From NCBI GenBank assembly GCA_964433135.1, contig CAYSQW010000002.1:62001-126000 (forward strand): DNA of 64,000 nucleotides, given 5' to 3'. The position numbers and the translations under genes were made by a program. A model generated the notes under the pieces. The model had not been told where the DNA came from. It did no database searches and was given only the letters and a program-made list of their open reading frames with translations. Source of the DNA: CAYSQW01 sp964433135. GTDB taxonomy: Bacteria > Acidobacteriota > Aminicenantia > Aminicenantales > Aminicenantaceae. Of this stretch, positions 49,691 through 59,322 are shown in pieces. Each line of letters opens with the position of its first letter. Position 1 is the first letter of the stretch.

Positions 49691-50973
49691 TCATACCCTC
49701 GATAGACATTCAGAAAGGAAAAGCGGTACAGCTGAAGCAGGGCCGTATAAAAATAATGGAGGGGGGCGATCCTTTCCTTCGAGCGGAGGAATTCGTCCGC
49801 TACGGAGATATCGCCGTCGTCGATCTGGACAGAGCCGTTGGAACCGGCGACAATGACACCCTCGTTGAGGCCCTCTGTCGTCGTTTCCCCTGTCGTGTCG
49901 GAGGAGGGATTCGTTCCCTGGAGCGCGCTCGTGACGTTCTGTCATGGGGAGCCGAAAAGATCATCATCGGCACGTCTGCTTTTTCGGAGGGAGGACTGAA
50001 TCGACCGTTTCTGACCGATCTCCAAAAGATCGCCGGATCGGAGCGAATCATCATCGCTTTGGACTGTTGGGAGAACAGAATTGTCACACGCGGCTGGAAA
50101 CGGCAAACCGGGATCGCTCTTGAAGACGTCGCCCGGGAGGCGGCTGAATATGCTTCGGAGCTGCTGTTCACCCAGGTGGAGAGAGAAGGGGGCATGCAGG
50201 GGATCGATCACGGCGCCGTATCGCGTCTGAGGCGATCCGCCGGGATATCGGTCACCGCAGCCGGAGGGATCGCGACGCCGGAGGAGATCGCGATTCTTTC
50301 CGGGATGGACGCCGACGCGCAGTTGGGAATGGCGATCTATACGGGAAAAATGGATTTGGGGGAAGCTTTTATCGCCGCTTGCCGGTGGGACGGGGAACTT
50401 ATCCCGACACTGACCCGGGATGATTCGGGTCAGCCGCTCATGCTCGCCTACAGCAGCCGGGAATCTCTGCGCAAGACCTTTGCCACGGGGAATGTCTGGT
50501 ATCATTCCCGTTCGCGGAATGCATTGTGGATGAAAGGGGAGGATTCGGGAAACATACAGGAATTTTTGCGGATCCGGATGGACTGCGACAACGATGCCCT
50601 GCTCGTAACCGCGAGGCAGTCCGGGGTAGCCTGTCATAAAGGTCGTTATTCCTGTTGGGGAGCGAAAGAATTTTCGCTCGATGAGCTTTATTCCGTTCTA
50701 AGAAGGAGGGTGAAGCATCCCATCCGGCAGTCCTATTCGGCATCTCTGTCCATGGCCGATGTGGAGGCTAAGATCAGGGAGGAGAGCGAAGAGTTCATTG
50801 AAGCCGAAGGAAGCGAAGAAATCATTTGGGAGGGGGCGGATATCCTGTTTTTCATCATGTTGAAGCTGGCGCGATCGGGGATTTCACCTGATGAAATCAT
50901 GAATGAATTGAAAAGAAGACGGCGGACGCCGCATATTCCTGAAGGATTATTGCACAAGGAGTCGAAAAGATGA
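49687..50973 (+). CDS. HisA-HisI-HisE fusion (ProFAR isomerase/PRA-CH/PRA-PH)
   Basis: A 428-residue protein carrying three consecutive histidine-pathway domains. Residues 1-228 are the HisA barrel with D7 (PSIDIQKGKAVQL) and D126 (IIIALDCWEN) as catalytic Asp. Residues about 231-325 are HisI (PRA cyclohydrolase): SGQPLMLAYSS, YHSRSRNALWMKGEDSGN, Mg site DCDNDALLV (299-307) and the zinc Cys/His in ACHKGRYSCW. Residues about 345-428 are HisE (PRA pyrophosphohydrolase): EESEEFIEAE and WEGADILFFIM. The reading frame is continuous; no stop or frameshift separates the parts. HisIE fusions are common, but addition of HisA is unusual. It overlaps hisF and hisD by 4 nt each. Confidence 0.93.
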   Translation: MIIPSIDIQKGKAVQLKQGRIKIMEGGDPFLRAEEFVRYGDIAVVDLDRAVGTGDNDTLVEALCRRFPCRVGGGIRSLERARDVLSWGAEKIIIGTSAFSEGGLNRPFLTDLQKIAGSERIIIALDCWENRIVTRGWKRQTGIALEDVAREAAEYASELLFTQVEREGGMQGIDHGAVSRLRRSAGISVTAAGGIATPEEIAILSGMDADAQLGMAIYTGKMDLGEAFIAACRWDGELIPTLTRDDSGQPLMLAYSSRESLRKTFATGNVWYHSRSRNALWMKGEDSGNIQEFLRIRMDCDNDALLVTARQSGVACHKGRYSCWGAKEFSLDELYSVLRRRVKHPIRQSYSASLSMADVEAKIREESEEFIEAEGSEEIIWEGADILFFIMLKLARSGISPDEIMNELKRRRRTPHIPEGLLHKESKR

Positions 50974-52259
50974 ATATCTATAGATCCGAAGAATTTGATC
51001 CGGACGAATTTATCCGAAGACGTCTGGCGGTGCTTCCCGATGTAAGCGATATCATCGAGGGAATAAAGCGCGGAGGCGACGGTGCCGTGAAACAATATTG
51101 CATGTTGTATGACGGATGTGCGCCGCTTAAATTCCGTGCATCGGAAACCGATCTGAAAAATGCAAGATCTTATTTGCCCGACGATGTCGCCGTCCATCTG
51201 GACAGGGCGGCGTCCCATCTGAGGATATTTTCCGAAAAACAGTATGGTTTCTACAAAGACTTCGATTGTGAAATCGAGCCCGGAGTGACCGCCGGCCAAC
51301 GCGTAGCACCTTTGGATGCCGTGGGGGTTTATGTTCCGGGGGGCCGTTTCCCGCTGCTATCATCATTGATCATGGCGATTATTCCGGCACAAACCGCTGG
51401 TGTCCGTCGGATTGCCGTGTGTTCTCCTCCCACAAGAGAAGGGCTTCCTCATCGTTTTATCCTGGCAGCGGCGGCACGTCTGGGAATCCGTGAAGTATAC
51501 GCTGTCGGGGGGGCTCAGGCGGTCGCGGCCATGGCCTTCGGAACGGAGTCCATTCCCCGGGTGGATAAGATCGTCGGTCCGGGGAATCGTTTTGTCGCCG
51601 CCGCGAAAAAGGCCGTGTACGGCGATGTGGGGGTGGATTTCATCGCGGGGCCGACAGAAGTGCTCATCATCGCCGACGACAGCGCGCGACCGCGCTTTGT
51701 GGCCATGGATCTGATTGCTCAGGCTGAGCATGATCCCGACGCCGCTTCCATTCTGATATCCGATTCTAGAGAGATCATCGAAGGCGTGTCGCGTGAAGTG
51801 ATGCGACTGGTAGATGAGGAATCCTTTTTGGAAGCAGCGCGGCCCTCGCTGAAAAAAAACGGAACAGCGGTCCTGGTGAGTTCGCTGGATGAAGCCGTGG
51901 CCATTTCAGACAGGATAGCTCCCGAACACTGCATCATACACGCCGAACATCCCGAGCTAACGGCAAGCAAAGCGAAAAACTACGGTTCCCTTTTCATCGG
52001 GCCCTGGGCCAGTGAGGTTTTGGGAGATTATTGTTCTGGGATAAACCACATACTTCCCACCAATGGAGCGGCGCGGTATACAGGGGGGATACATGTCGGA
52101 AGCTTCCTGAAAACGAGGACCGTACTGTCGGTCACGGAAGAAGGCATCGGAAGGATAGGTCCGACGGCCGAAGCTCTGGCAAATATGGAGGGGCTGCGAG
52201 GTCACAGGAATGCGGTCAGGGTGCGGCTTTCGGATATCGCTTCTCGATCGGCTCCGTGA
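50970..52259 (+). CDS. hisD: Histidinol dehydrogenase
   Basis: Zinc enzyme oxidising L-histidinol to L-histidine in two NAD-dependent steps. The 429-residue protein has GVYVPGGRFPLLSSLIMAI, DKIVGPGNRFVAAAKKAV, DFIAGPTEVLIIADDSA, the zinc-site region DLIAQAEHDPDA and late ASEVLGDYCSGINHILPT. Length is normal. It is the last gene of the his operon and overlaps the HisAIE stop by 4 nt. Confidence 0.96.
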   Translation: MNIYRSEEFDPDEFIRRRLAVLPDVSDIIEGIKRGGDGAVKQYCMLYDGCAPLKFRASETDLKNARSYLPDDVAVHLDRAASHLRIFSEKQYGFYKDFDCEIEPGVTAGQRVAPLDAVGVYVPGGRFPLLSSLIMAIIPAQTAGVRRIAVCSPPTREGLPHRFILAAAARLGIREVYAVGGAQAVAAMAFGTESIPRVDKIVGPGNRFVAAAKKAVYGDVGVDFIAGPTEVLIIADDSARPRFVAMDLIAQAEHDPDAASILISDSREIIEGVSREVMRLVDEESFLEAARPSLKKNGTAVLVSSLDEAVAISDRIAPEHCIIHAEHPELTASKAKNYGSLFIGPWASEVLGDYCSGINHILPTNGAARYTGGIHVGSFLKTRTVLSVTEEGIGRIGPTAEALANMEGLRGHRNAVRVRLSDIASRSAP

Positions 52260-52270
52260 GAAGGGGGGAA

Positions 52271-52299
52271 TTGTCGGCCTCGAGGCCCTGTGTTAGAAT
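52271..52299 (+). promoter_or_regulatory. Promoter of the TamB-Omp85 fusion gene
   Basis: TTGTCG (52271-52276) and TAGAAT (52294-52299) spaced by 17 nt. The spacer contains part of a perfect 12-bp palindrome GGCCTCGAGGCC (52276-52287), a possible operator. The ATG follows 20 nt after the -10 box. Confidence 0.65.
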
Positions 52300-52319
52300 G
52301 AATAGGGTGATCGAGCATC

Positions 52320-55300
52320 ATGTCTGAGCCGAAATCAGGTCCTGCCGAACGAAAAAGCCGCCGTGCTTCCCGCTGGAAGCGGCGGTTCAAACATACCGTT
52401 ATCTTTTCATCGGTTGTATTGATCCTGGTCGTCTGTGCGGGAATCATCATCGTCCACAGTCGGGGATTTCGGAATTTTCTGATCCAAAAAGTGGAGCAAC
52501 GTCTACGCGTGCAGTCCGGAATGACTCTCTCCGTGGATCGCTTTCAGTTGTGGCCCTTCAGTTTAAGGGCGACAATGGATGGGGTTCGCCTGCGGGCGTT
52601 GCCTGAATCTTCCGGCCCGCTTCGGGAAGCCGGTGTGGATCGCATAGAGATTGACTTGGGTGCGGCAACCCTGCTCGGAGGACGTTTCTATCTCCAATCG
52701 CTCAGTCTCCTGCGGCCGTGGGGCGAATTGTCCGCTCCCGCCGCTTCCTCAATCGAAACCGGATCTGTCGAAAGGACCACTCCGAGTCATTCACCTCCTT
52801 CTCCTCAGGCTGCTCCCATGAGCTGGAGGATCAAGCGGTTCCGCTTGGAGGGCGGACGGCTTGTCTTTGGCGATCGGGTCCACAGCCTGGATGCGGCACT
52901 GGAGGAGATAAGCGCCGAAATGAATTATAAGGCTGTATCCTCTATGCATATCGGACTCATCCGATCCGGGCCGGGAGAAATCCGGTACTCCGATAGAGCG
53001 GTTTCTCTGTCTGCCCTAACAGCGGATTTCGAGTTGGGGGAAGAGGAAATTCATTTTAAGACGCTGTCCTTAGAGTCTGATCCCATGGATTTAAACCTAA
53101 AAGGTTGGATCCGTTCTTTTTGGAATAATCCTCTGTTGGAGCTTGAAACCGAGGGTCTTGTCCGCCTTCCTGCGCTGGAAGCCCTGCTTGGGGATGATCG
53201 TTCTTTCGCCGGTGAACTGGACTTAAACGGGAGTATATGGGGGGGAGCCTATGATCCCGAGGGAGAAATGAACTTGACCGGTCGATCGCTGGTGCTGGCA
53301 GGGATCCCCTTGGATTCGGTCAGGGCTGAACTTTCAGGGAAAACGTCCGAGCTGGAGCTCAAGTTCCTGCAGCTTGATGGGGCGGGGGGAGATATTTCCG
53401 CACAAGCTCGGATCGAGATGGGAGAGAGCGGGGTATCATCCGCATCCCTGGAGTGGAAATCTATCAGCCTCGGGGAGTTGTCTTCTTTTCTGGGGGTGAG
53501 CCCGCTCGGAATTTCTGCCTGTAGCGACGGTCATCTTTCCGCCCAAATCCATGGTTGGAGCCTCGAAACCCTAACCGGAGAAGGGAAGGCCGCGTTCATT
53601 CCCGTGGGGGGTAGCGTCGCCGCCGGTCAGGGCTTTGGGCTACAAGGCCGCCTGGATTTCAGCATTGCCAACGATCGGCTTGCCCTGAATACCCAAGACC
53701 TGAAGCTAAACGGCCACAGCCTTTCACTTTCAGCCGAAATTGACCGGGAAGCGATACGGCGGGCGCGGTTTAGATTCAGATCGGATGAACTGTCCCGGCT
53801 GCCGCATCAAGCCCGGGTTCTCCTCGGTCCCGGAGCAATGGAATCCTCTTTTCTGCAGGACATCGGAATGGGAGGTCGCATCACATTGACAGGAAATCTC
53901 TCGGGGAAGTGGCACGAACCCTCCGGCGGGCTGGTTTTTTCCGGACGGGATCTCCGGTTCGGCAAAAACGCCGCCGACGCCGTGGAAGGCACCCTCCGAC
54001 TGAACGGTACCGGATTGGAATTGAAGAGATTATCGCTGCAATTGCCGCGCGGATACCTGACAGCCGAGGGGCGGATGAGCTACCACCCCTCAAATCAGGC
54101 CTGGGGGGAAGCGATCGCGTTTTCCGCCGAAGTCCGGGACATCGACCTTGCCCCCTGGGCAGAGGCATGGTTTCCGGAATTGGGAGTCCGCGGGGAAGGG
54201 AGCGCCACTATTGAGGGAAGCGGTTCCATCTCGAATCCCGATGTGAAATATCTAATAGATATAAAGGAGGGAGAAATCGCCGGGGAAACTTTCGACAGCC
54301 TGGCTATCGAAGGACGGTCCGCCGATCGGTGGCTGGAAATCCGGCGGTTGGAAGCAGTCAAGGGGAAGGGAAGCCTAAACGGCGAGCTGTTTTTCGAACC
54401 GGCTTCCCACGAATACCGGATTCAGCTCTCGACCCGGAATCTCGATCTGGAATCGTTTGCTGCACTCCAAACTTCCGGACTGCACCCTCAAGGACGGCTG
54501 CACATTCTCCTGGAAGGCGCGGGGAACTGGGATGCACCTCATTTTCGGATGGAGGTTGAAGGTCGAAGCATTCGCGTCAATCAAGCCGAATGGCCGCTGA
54601 TCAGATTGGAAGCGTCAGCGGATGGGATCGAGGCCCGGGCCCATTGCCGTCTCCCAGATGGAAAAGCGGAAATCGATGTCCGGATTCCATTAAGCGGTTC
54701 AAGGATTGTCGAAGGGCGTTTGAAAACGGAAGCCCTCGATTTTCTTGCCTGGATGCCGGCCGCGGAAGCGGCGGCATTCTCTTCAGCATTAAGCTCGACG
54801 CTGGAATTTTATCTTCCTTCGGATGACTGGAAGAAGGGCTGGCTCACCTGGAAAATATCCGAGGCGTCCGTACGCTATGGAAATCTCTTTCTGCGGACGA
54901 TGGGACCTTGGAGCCTGGATTGGGAGCGCCTCGAACTGCAGCTTCAGGATATGAAGCTCGCCGGGCCTGCCTTCGAACTGGCGGCGTCCGGTCGAATTCC
55001 TCTCGAATACCCTGTATCATCCGGTATCAAAATGCAAGGGGCCGGTGAATTATCCCAACTTGCATTTCTCCTTCCCGGCCTGAATCCGGAAGGAATCCTC
55101 AAAGGTGAAGGAGCGATAAACGGAAGCTTGAACCGCCCCGAAATCAACGCCCGGATCGAGTTGGAAAACGGAAGTCTGGAAGCTGAAGCCGGTCCGTTCG
55201 CCATAAGCAATGCCGGTATGAAGGTGGTTATTGGAGACGGCTGGTTAAATCTCGAAAATCTGTCCTTCGAAACCGCGGGTGGGAAGGTGAGCGGTTTCGG

Positions 55301-58300
55301 ACGCATTCCGATGTCGGCCGTTCTCCCTGAAAAGGGAACTCCACCGGAGGCGGAAGCCCCTGAAATAGACGCCACCCTTCGATTGAACGGATTGGACCCG
55401 ATTGCCTGGCTGCCACGGCCCGAGTCTGCGGCGTCCTCGGGTTTGCACGGTGAAATCACCGGAATATTTAATATCGGAGGGCGGATCGACTCGATTGAGG
55501 CCTTGACGGTGGAGGGCGCTCTTTCCAGAATCGCTTTCAATTCAGCTGGGTTGAAGCTGGAAAATCCACGTGAAGTGCAGGCCAGGATATACGAGGGGCG
55601 TTTGATGATCGATCCACTCGAACTTGAAGGCGGAGACTCCAATCTGAGATTGCGGGCCGATATAAGCCTGCTTCCAGCCGCATCTTTCTCAGCGGAACTG
55701 AATGCCGGAATGGATGTGGCACTCTTCAATCCCTTGCTGGAAGGCCTGACCGCTGGAGGTCGGCTGGATCTGGCGCTGTCAGCCAAGGGAACGCTCGATG
55801 CCCCGATTGTCTCCGGTCGTGGCGGAGTATCCCAGGGTTATCTGGAATTCAAAGATTTCCCGCTGACGGTGACGGATATCAATGGCCCCTTTGAGATTTC
55901 TCCCAATCACGTAACGGCACATGGCTGGAAAGGGATCGGTAATGGAGGGGCTTTGGATCTGGACGGAGACTTGGTGCACGACAGCTTTCAGATTCGCTCT
56001 GCGCGAGTGGACTTGCGTGCGGCAGGCGTGCCGATCGATACCCCGGAAGGACTGCAGGGCGTCGTTGGTGGTCGCATAGGGATGCAGGGAGATGGAACGG
56101 AGTGGCGAGTGACGGGTAACGTTCGCATGGAACGGGGATTCTTCGGGAAAACCGTCTATCCCGGTGGGGAGCTTTTCGGGCTGATCGGTCGGCCCGCAGT
56201 CGGACAACCGGATCTGCCTCCCATCGTCCGGGACATCCGGCTGGATGTCCAGCTGGAGACGGTCGACGCCTTGGTGATCGAAAACAACCTGGCGGAACTC
56301 GAGATGTCGGGTAATATGCGCTTGACCGGGACGCCGGGAATGCCGCTTCTCACCGGAGGAATCTCGAACCGTTCGATCGGGGAGATCACATTCGGAGAGA
56401 GGCGTTTCGAAGTGGAAACCGTTGCCGTCGACTACAGCGAAGCGCCTCCCATGGAGGGACGCCTCAATCTTACGGGCCACACCCGTATGAAACATCTCTA
56501 TGACGATCTTGATATCACGTTGACTCTCACCGGGCCTTTGAATCGTCTGGAATACAATCTGGATTCCATACCGGCGCGTTCTCAGGGGGAGCTTGCCTCT
56601 CTGCTGATCACCGGGTATGGGACGGAAAAGCTCAAAAGCGAAACCGCCAACGTCATCGGCAGCCAGATGATCCTTTACTTCGCAAGCCCGCTGGCCTCCC
56701 CGGTGACGGATCGGATTCGGCGGTGGCTGGGAGCTGAGGAAGTCAGCCTGGAGCCCATCAACATCGCCAGCGAGGAGGATCCCGGAGCCAGGTTCACATT
56801 TAGAAAGGGGCTGATCCGAAACGTTGATTTGATCTATTCGATCGACATTGCGAACAGTCAGGACCAAGCGTGGCTGCTCGAATATAGTCTCAGCCGCAAT
56901 TTCTCGCTGTCAACCTTCCGGCGTGACGACGGCAGCTACGGCGGCAGTATCAGCAGCAGGTTCTCACTGGGAGGGTCTCGCGGGACGGGACCGAGGGGGA
57001 GAACGACATCGGGTCGGCGGGAATTGATCCGTCAAGTCGAATTCAAAGGAACGGGTTCAATTCCCATAGCCGAATTGAAAAAAGCCGCCCGATTGCAGAA
57101 GAAGGGGAAACCGTTTAATTATCACGATCTTCGGCGGTCTTCCGACCGTATCGAATCCCTTTATAAGCGTGCGGATTATATAGACATCGTGATCGATCCC
57201 CGTGTTTCCATCACGGGGGACCGGGCGGCGGATGTCACTTTCGAGATCGAACCCGGTCGGCGTGCCTCGCTCCGCATATCGGGAGATATGATAGAGAAAA
57301 AGCTGGAAAAGGAATTGATCGAAAACTGGAACGGTCGTCTCTCCACGGAGATGTCCCTTTCGGCCGCCGTGAGACGGATCAAAAATCACCTTATCGGGAA
57401 GGGATATTACGCGGCGGAGGTGGAATCGCGGGTGAAAGCGGGGAGAGAAGAAGAGATCGTCTACGTTTTTCAGGTGAGGCGGGGACCACAATACCGTCTT
57501 CGCAATTTTCGGCTTACGGATGACAGCCCTGTGACGACGGAAGATGTTCTTGCCGCCCTGAAACGGATATCACCGCGGGAAGGCAAAGGGCCTTGGCTTT
57601 TACTGACCCGATTCTCCCAGGCAAAGACGCAGATCGGGGAGATGCTCGCCCGAAAAGGATACCGCGGCGCGGAGATCGGAAGGCCGATCGTCACCGCTGA
57701 GCCGAAGACCGGTGTCCTGGATGTTTTTCTTCCCCTGAAGTCGGGGGCGATCAGCCGTGTGGCGTCGGTGGAATTCAAGGACCCCCTGCCTTTTTCGGAA
57801 CGGGAGTTGACGGGCGATCTTCTTTTAAGCCCGGGCGATGTCTTGGATCCCGACATCCTCATGGAAGACCGCCGCCGCTTGGATCGGATCTACCGTTCAA
57901 TGGGGTATCAGGATATTCGAATCACGCCCGATCTCATCCCGCTTGCGGATACGGCGGATCTTTCTCTTGTATACAGGATAGAGACGGGTGAGCCGCACCA
58001 CATCGCACGGATCCGATTCTCAGGGAACCGGCATACTCCGGAACGGGTGATCCGAAGAGAAATGCTCTTCAAGGAAGGGGATCCCCTGAATATGGAAAAA
58101 CTGATTCTCAGCCAGAAGCGGCTCTACCAGCTCGGGGTGTTTCGCTCAGTCAATATACGACGGGATTCGGACGACATGGGAGGAACGCAGGCGACCGTGC
58201 TGATTGAAGTGGAGGAAGCGCCGCCGCTTACCATAGGATACGGGCTTCGCTACAACACGGAAGAAAAGCTGGAAGGGTTCGGGCAGATTGACTTCAGCAA

Positions 58301-59192
58301 TCTTATCGGCCGGGCAGGCAGGAGCTTGTTCTTTTACCGGCAGAACCAAAGGCAGAAAGATCTTCGGCTTTCCTTCAAATCGCCCTATCTTTTGGGGCGC
58401 AAGCTGGAAACTCTGCACTCCTTTTCCTACTTGGAAGAGATCGAGTCGATATTCAAAAGCAGGGAGATAGGGTACACGATCCAGCAGAAAATCGAACTTC
58501 CCTGGGCGTTTTCTCTTTCATACCTTTATCGGCTCAGCCGTATCCATACCTTTGAACTGGAGTCCTTCGGTCCTTTCCCGTTTGATATAACCGTCTTTCT
58601 TTCCGAACTTCAAGTCTATCTGCTGCGCGATACGCGGGACAACAAGCTGAACGCCCGGAGTGGATCTTTTCACTCCCTCAGTTTGACGTACTCTCCCGCT
58701 TTTCTGGGTTCGGACCTCACATTCGTAAGCTTTTTCGGACAATCGTCCCTGTTCTTCGATCTGGGGCGCGGGTGGGTATGGGCTTCCAATCTCCGCCTTG
58801 GGCTGGCGGATGCTTTCGACCAGGTCCTGATTCCCAGCCGGAGGTTTTTTTCTGGGGGAGGAAACTCGTTGAGGGGTTTTCAGCGCGACATGGTAGGTCC
58901 TTACGATGAATTCTTCCAACAGTCGCTGGGGGGGGAAGGATTGCTGGTGATCAACCAGGAGCTCCGTTTCCCGGTATGGAGATGGTTGGGTGGGGTGTTT
59001 TTTTTTGACGCCGGAAACGTATACGCCGAACTTACGGATTTCAATCCGCGCGACCTTCGGTATGCCGTCGGAGCCGGGATCCGCATCGATATGCCTTTTG
59101 CGCTTATCCGGTTGGACTACGGACGGAATCTGGATCCTCTTCCATGGGAGAAGCGGGGGGGCTGGTTCTTCAGTCTCGGCCAATCTTTCTGA
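52320..59192 (+). CDS. TamB-like/Omp85 fusion outer-membrane assembly protein
   Basis: A single 2290-residue chain. Residues 26-46 are an inner-membrane signal anchor. Residues about 50-1210 are long AsmA/TamB-type beta-rich repeats (many FSLRATMDGVRL- and GGLVFSGRDLRF-like strands) predicted to form a periplasm-spanning groove. Residues about 1215-1550 are the TamB C-terminal (DUF490) domain, with LNRLEYNLDSIPARSQGELA as a marker. A Gly/Arg linker (1552-1567) leads to five POTRA domains (about 1569-1645, 1646-1724, 1725-1810, 1811-1891, 1892-1967) and a 16-strand Omp85 barrel (1968-2290) with loop-6 GGGNSLRGF (about 2180) and the C-terminal Phe signal. Normally TamA and TamB are separate proteins. 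It has its own promoter and no partner gene. Confidence 0.9.
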   Translation: MSEPKSGPAERKSRRASRWKRRFKHTVIFSSVVLILVVCAGIIIVHSRGFRNFLIQKVEQRLRVQSGMTLSVDRFQLWPFSLRATMDGVRLRALPESSGPLREAGVDRIEIDLGAATLLGGRFYLQSLSLLRPWGELSAPAASSIETGSVERTTPSHSPPSPQAAPMSWRIKRFRLEGGRLVFGDRVHSLDAALEEISAEMNYKAVSSMHIGLIRSGPGEIRYSDRAVSLSALTADFELGEEEIHFKTLSLESDPMDLNLKGWIRSFWNNPLLELETEGLVRLPALEALLGDDRSFAGELDLNGSIWGGAYDPEGEMNLTGRSLVLAGIPLDSVRAELSGKTSELELKFLQLDGAGGDISAQARIEMGESGVSSASLEWKSISLGELSSFLGVSPLGISACSDGHLSAQIHGWSLETLTGEGKAAFIPVGGSVAAGQGFGLQGRLDFSIANDRLALNTQDLKLNGHSLSLSAEIDREAIRRARFRFRSDELSRLPHQARVLLGPGAMESSFLQDIGMGGRITLTGNLSGKWHEPSGGLVFSGRDLRFGKNAADAVEGTLRLNGTGLELKRLSLQLPRGYLTAEGRMSYHPSNQAWGEAIAFSAEVRDIDLAPWAEAWFPELGVRGEGSATIEGSGSISNPDVKYLIDIKEGEIAGETFDSLAIEGRSADRWLEIRRLEAVKGKGSLNGELFFEPASHEYRIQLSTRNLDLESFAALQTSGLHPQGRLHILLEGAGNWDAPHFRMEVEGRSIRVNQAEWPLIRLEASADGIEARAHCRLPDGKAEIDVRIPLSGSRIVEGRLKTEALDFLAWMPAAEAAAFSSALSSTLEFYLPSDDWKKGWLTWKISEASVRYGNLFLRTMGPWSLDWERLELQLQDMKLAGPAFELAASGRIPLEYPVSSGIKMQGAGELSQLAFLLPGLNPEGILKGEGAINGSLNRPEINARIELENGSLEAEAGPFAISNAGMKVVIGDGWLNLENLSFETAGGKVSGFGRIPMSAVLPEKGTPPEAEAPEIDATLRLNGLDPIAWLPRPESAASSGLHGEITGIFNIGGRIDSIEALTVEGALSRIAFNSAGLKLENPREVQARIYEGRLMIDPLELEGGDSNLRLRADISLLPAASFSAELNAGMDVALFNPLLEGLTAGGRLDLALSAKGTLDAPIVSGRGGVSQGYLEFKDFPLTVTDINGPFEISPNHVTAHGWKGIGNGGALDLDGDLVHDSFQIRSARVDLRAAGVPIDTPEGLQGVVGGRIGMQGDGTEWRVTGNVRMERGFFGKTVYPGGELFGLIGRPAVGQPDLPPIVRDIRLDVQLETVDALVIENNLAELEMSGNMRLTGTPGMPLLTGGISNRSIGEITFGERRFEVETVAVDYSEAPPMEGRLNLTGHTRMKHLYDDLDITLTLTGPLNRLEYNLDSIPARSQGELASLLITGYGTEKLKSETANVIGSQMILYFASPLASPVTDRIRRWLGAEEVSLEPINIASEEDPGARFTFRKGLIRNVDLIYSIDIANSQDQAWLLEYSLSRNFSLSTFRRDDGSYGGSISSRFSLGGSRGTGPRGRTTSGRRELIRQVEFKGTGSIPIAELKKAARLQKKGKPFNYHDLRRSSDRIESLYKRADYIDIVIDPRVSITGDRAADVTFEIEPGRRASLRISGDMIEKKLEKELIENWNGRLSTEMSLSAAVRRIKNHLIGKGYYAAEVESRVKAGREEEIVYVFQVRRGPQYRLRNFRLTDDSPVTTEDVLAALKRISPREGKGPWLLLTRFSQAKTQIGEMLARKGYRGAEIGRPIVTAEPKTGVLDVFLPLKSGAISRVASVEFKDPLPFSERELTGDLLLSPGDVLDPDILMEDRRRLDRIYRSMGYQDIRITPDLIPLADTADLSLVYRIETGEPHHIARIRFSGNRHTPERVIRREMLFKEGDPLNMEKLILSQKRLYQLGVFRSVNIRRDSDDMGGTQATVLIEVEEAPPLTIGYGLRYNTEEKLEGFGQIDFSNLIGRAGRSLFFYRQNQRQKDLRLSFKSPYLLGRKLETLHSFSYLEEIESIFKSREIGYTIQQKIELPWAFSLSYLYRLSRIHTFELESFGPFPFDITVFLSELQVYLLRDTRDNKLNARSGSFHSLSLTYSPAFLGSDLTFVSFFGQSSLFFDLGRGWVWASNLRLGLADAFDQVLIPSRRFFSGGGNSLRGFQRDMVGPYDEFFQQSLGGEGLLVINQELRFPVWRWLGGVFFFDAGNVYAELTDFNPRDLRYAVGAGIRIDMPFALIRLDYGRNLDPLPWEKRGGWFFSLGQSF

Positions 59193-59206
59193 GGGGCTTT
59201 TCAGAA

Positions 59207-59240
59207 CCATGATGAGGAGGCGGCTTCATCATGGCTTTTG
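59207..59240 (+). terminator. Terminator after the TamB-Omp85 gene
   Basis: CCATGATGA (59207-59215) pairs perfectly with TCATCATGG (59226-59234) around a 10-nt loop and is followed by CTTTTG. It lies 14 nt after the fusion-gene stop, in the convergent gap with the TPR gene. Confidence 0.7.
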
Positions 59241-59322
59241 CCGTCGGCTCCGTTTCGTATTTCTGCGGAGGTTTTCTCGTCCAGAAAACTCGATCCAAGC
59301 GGAATCCATGAAGGGGGTCGCT

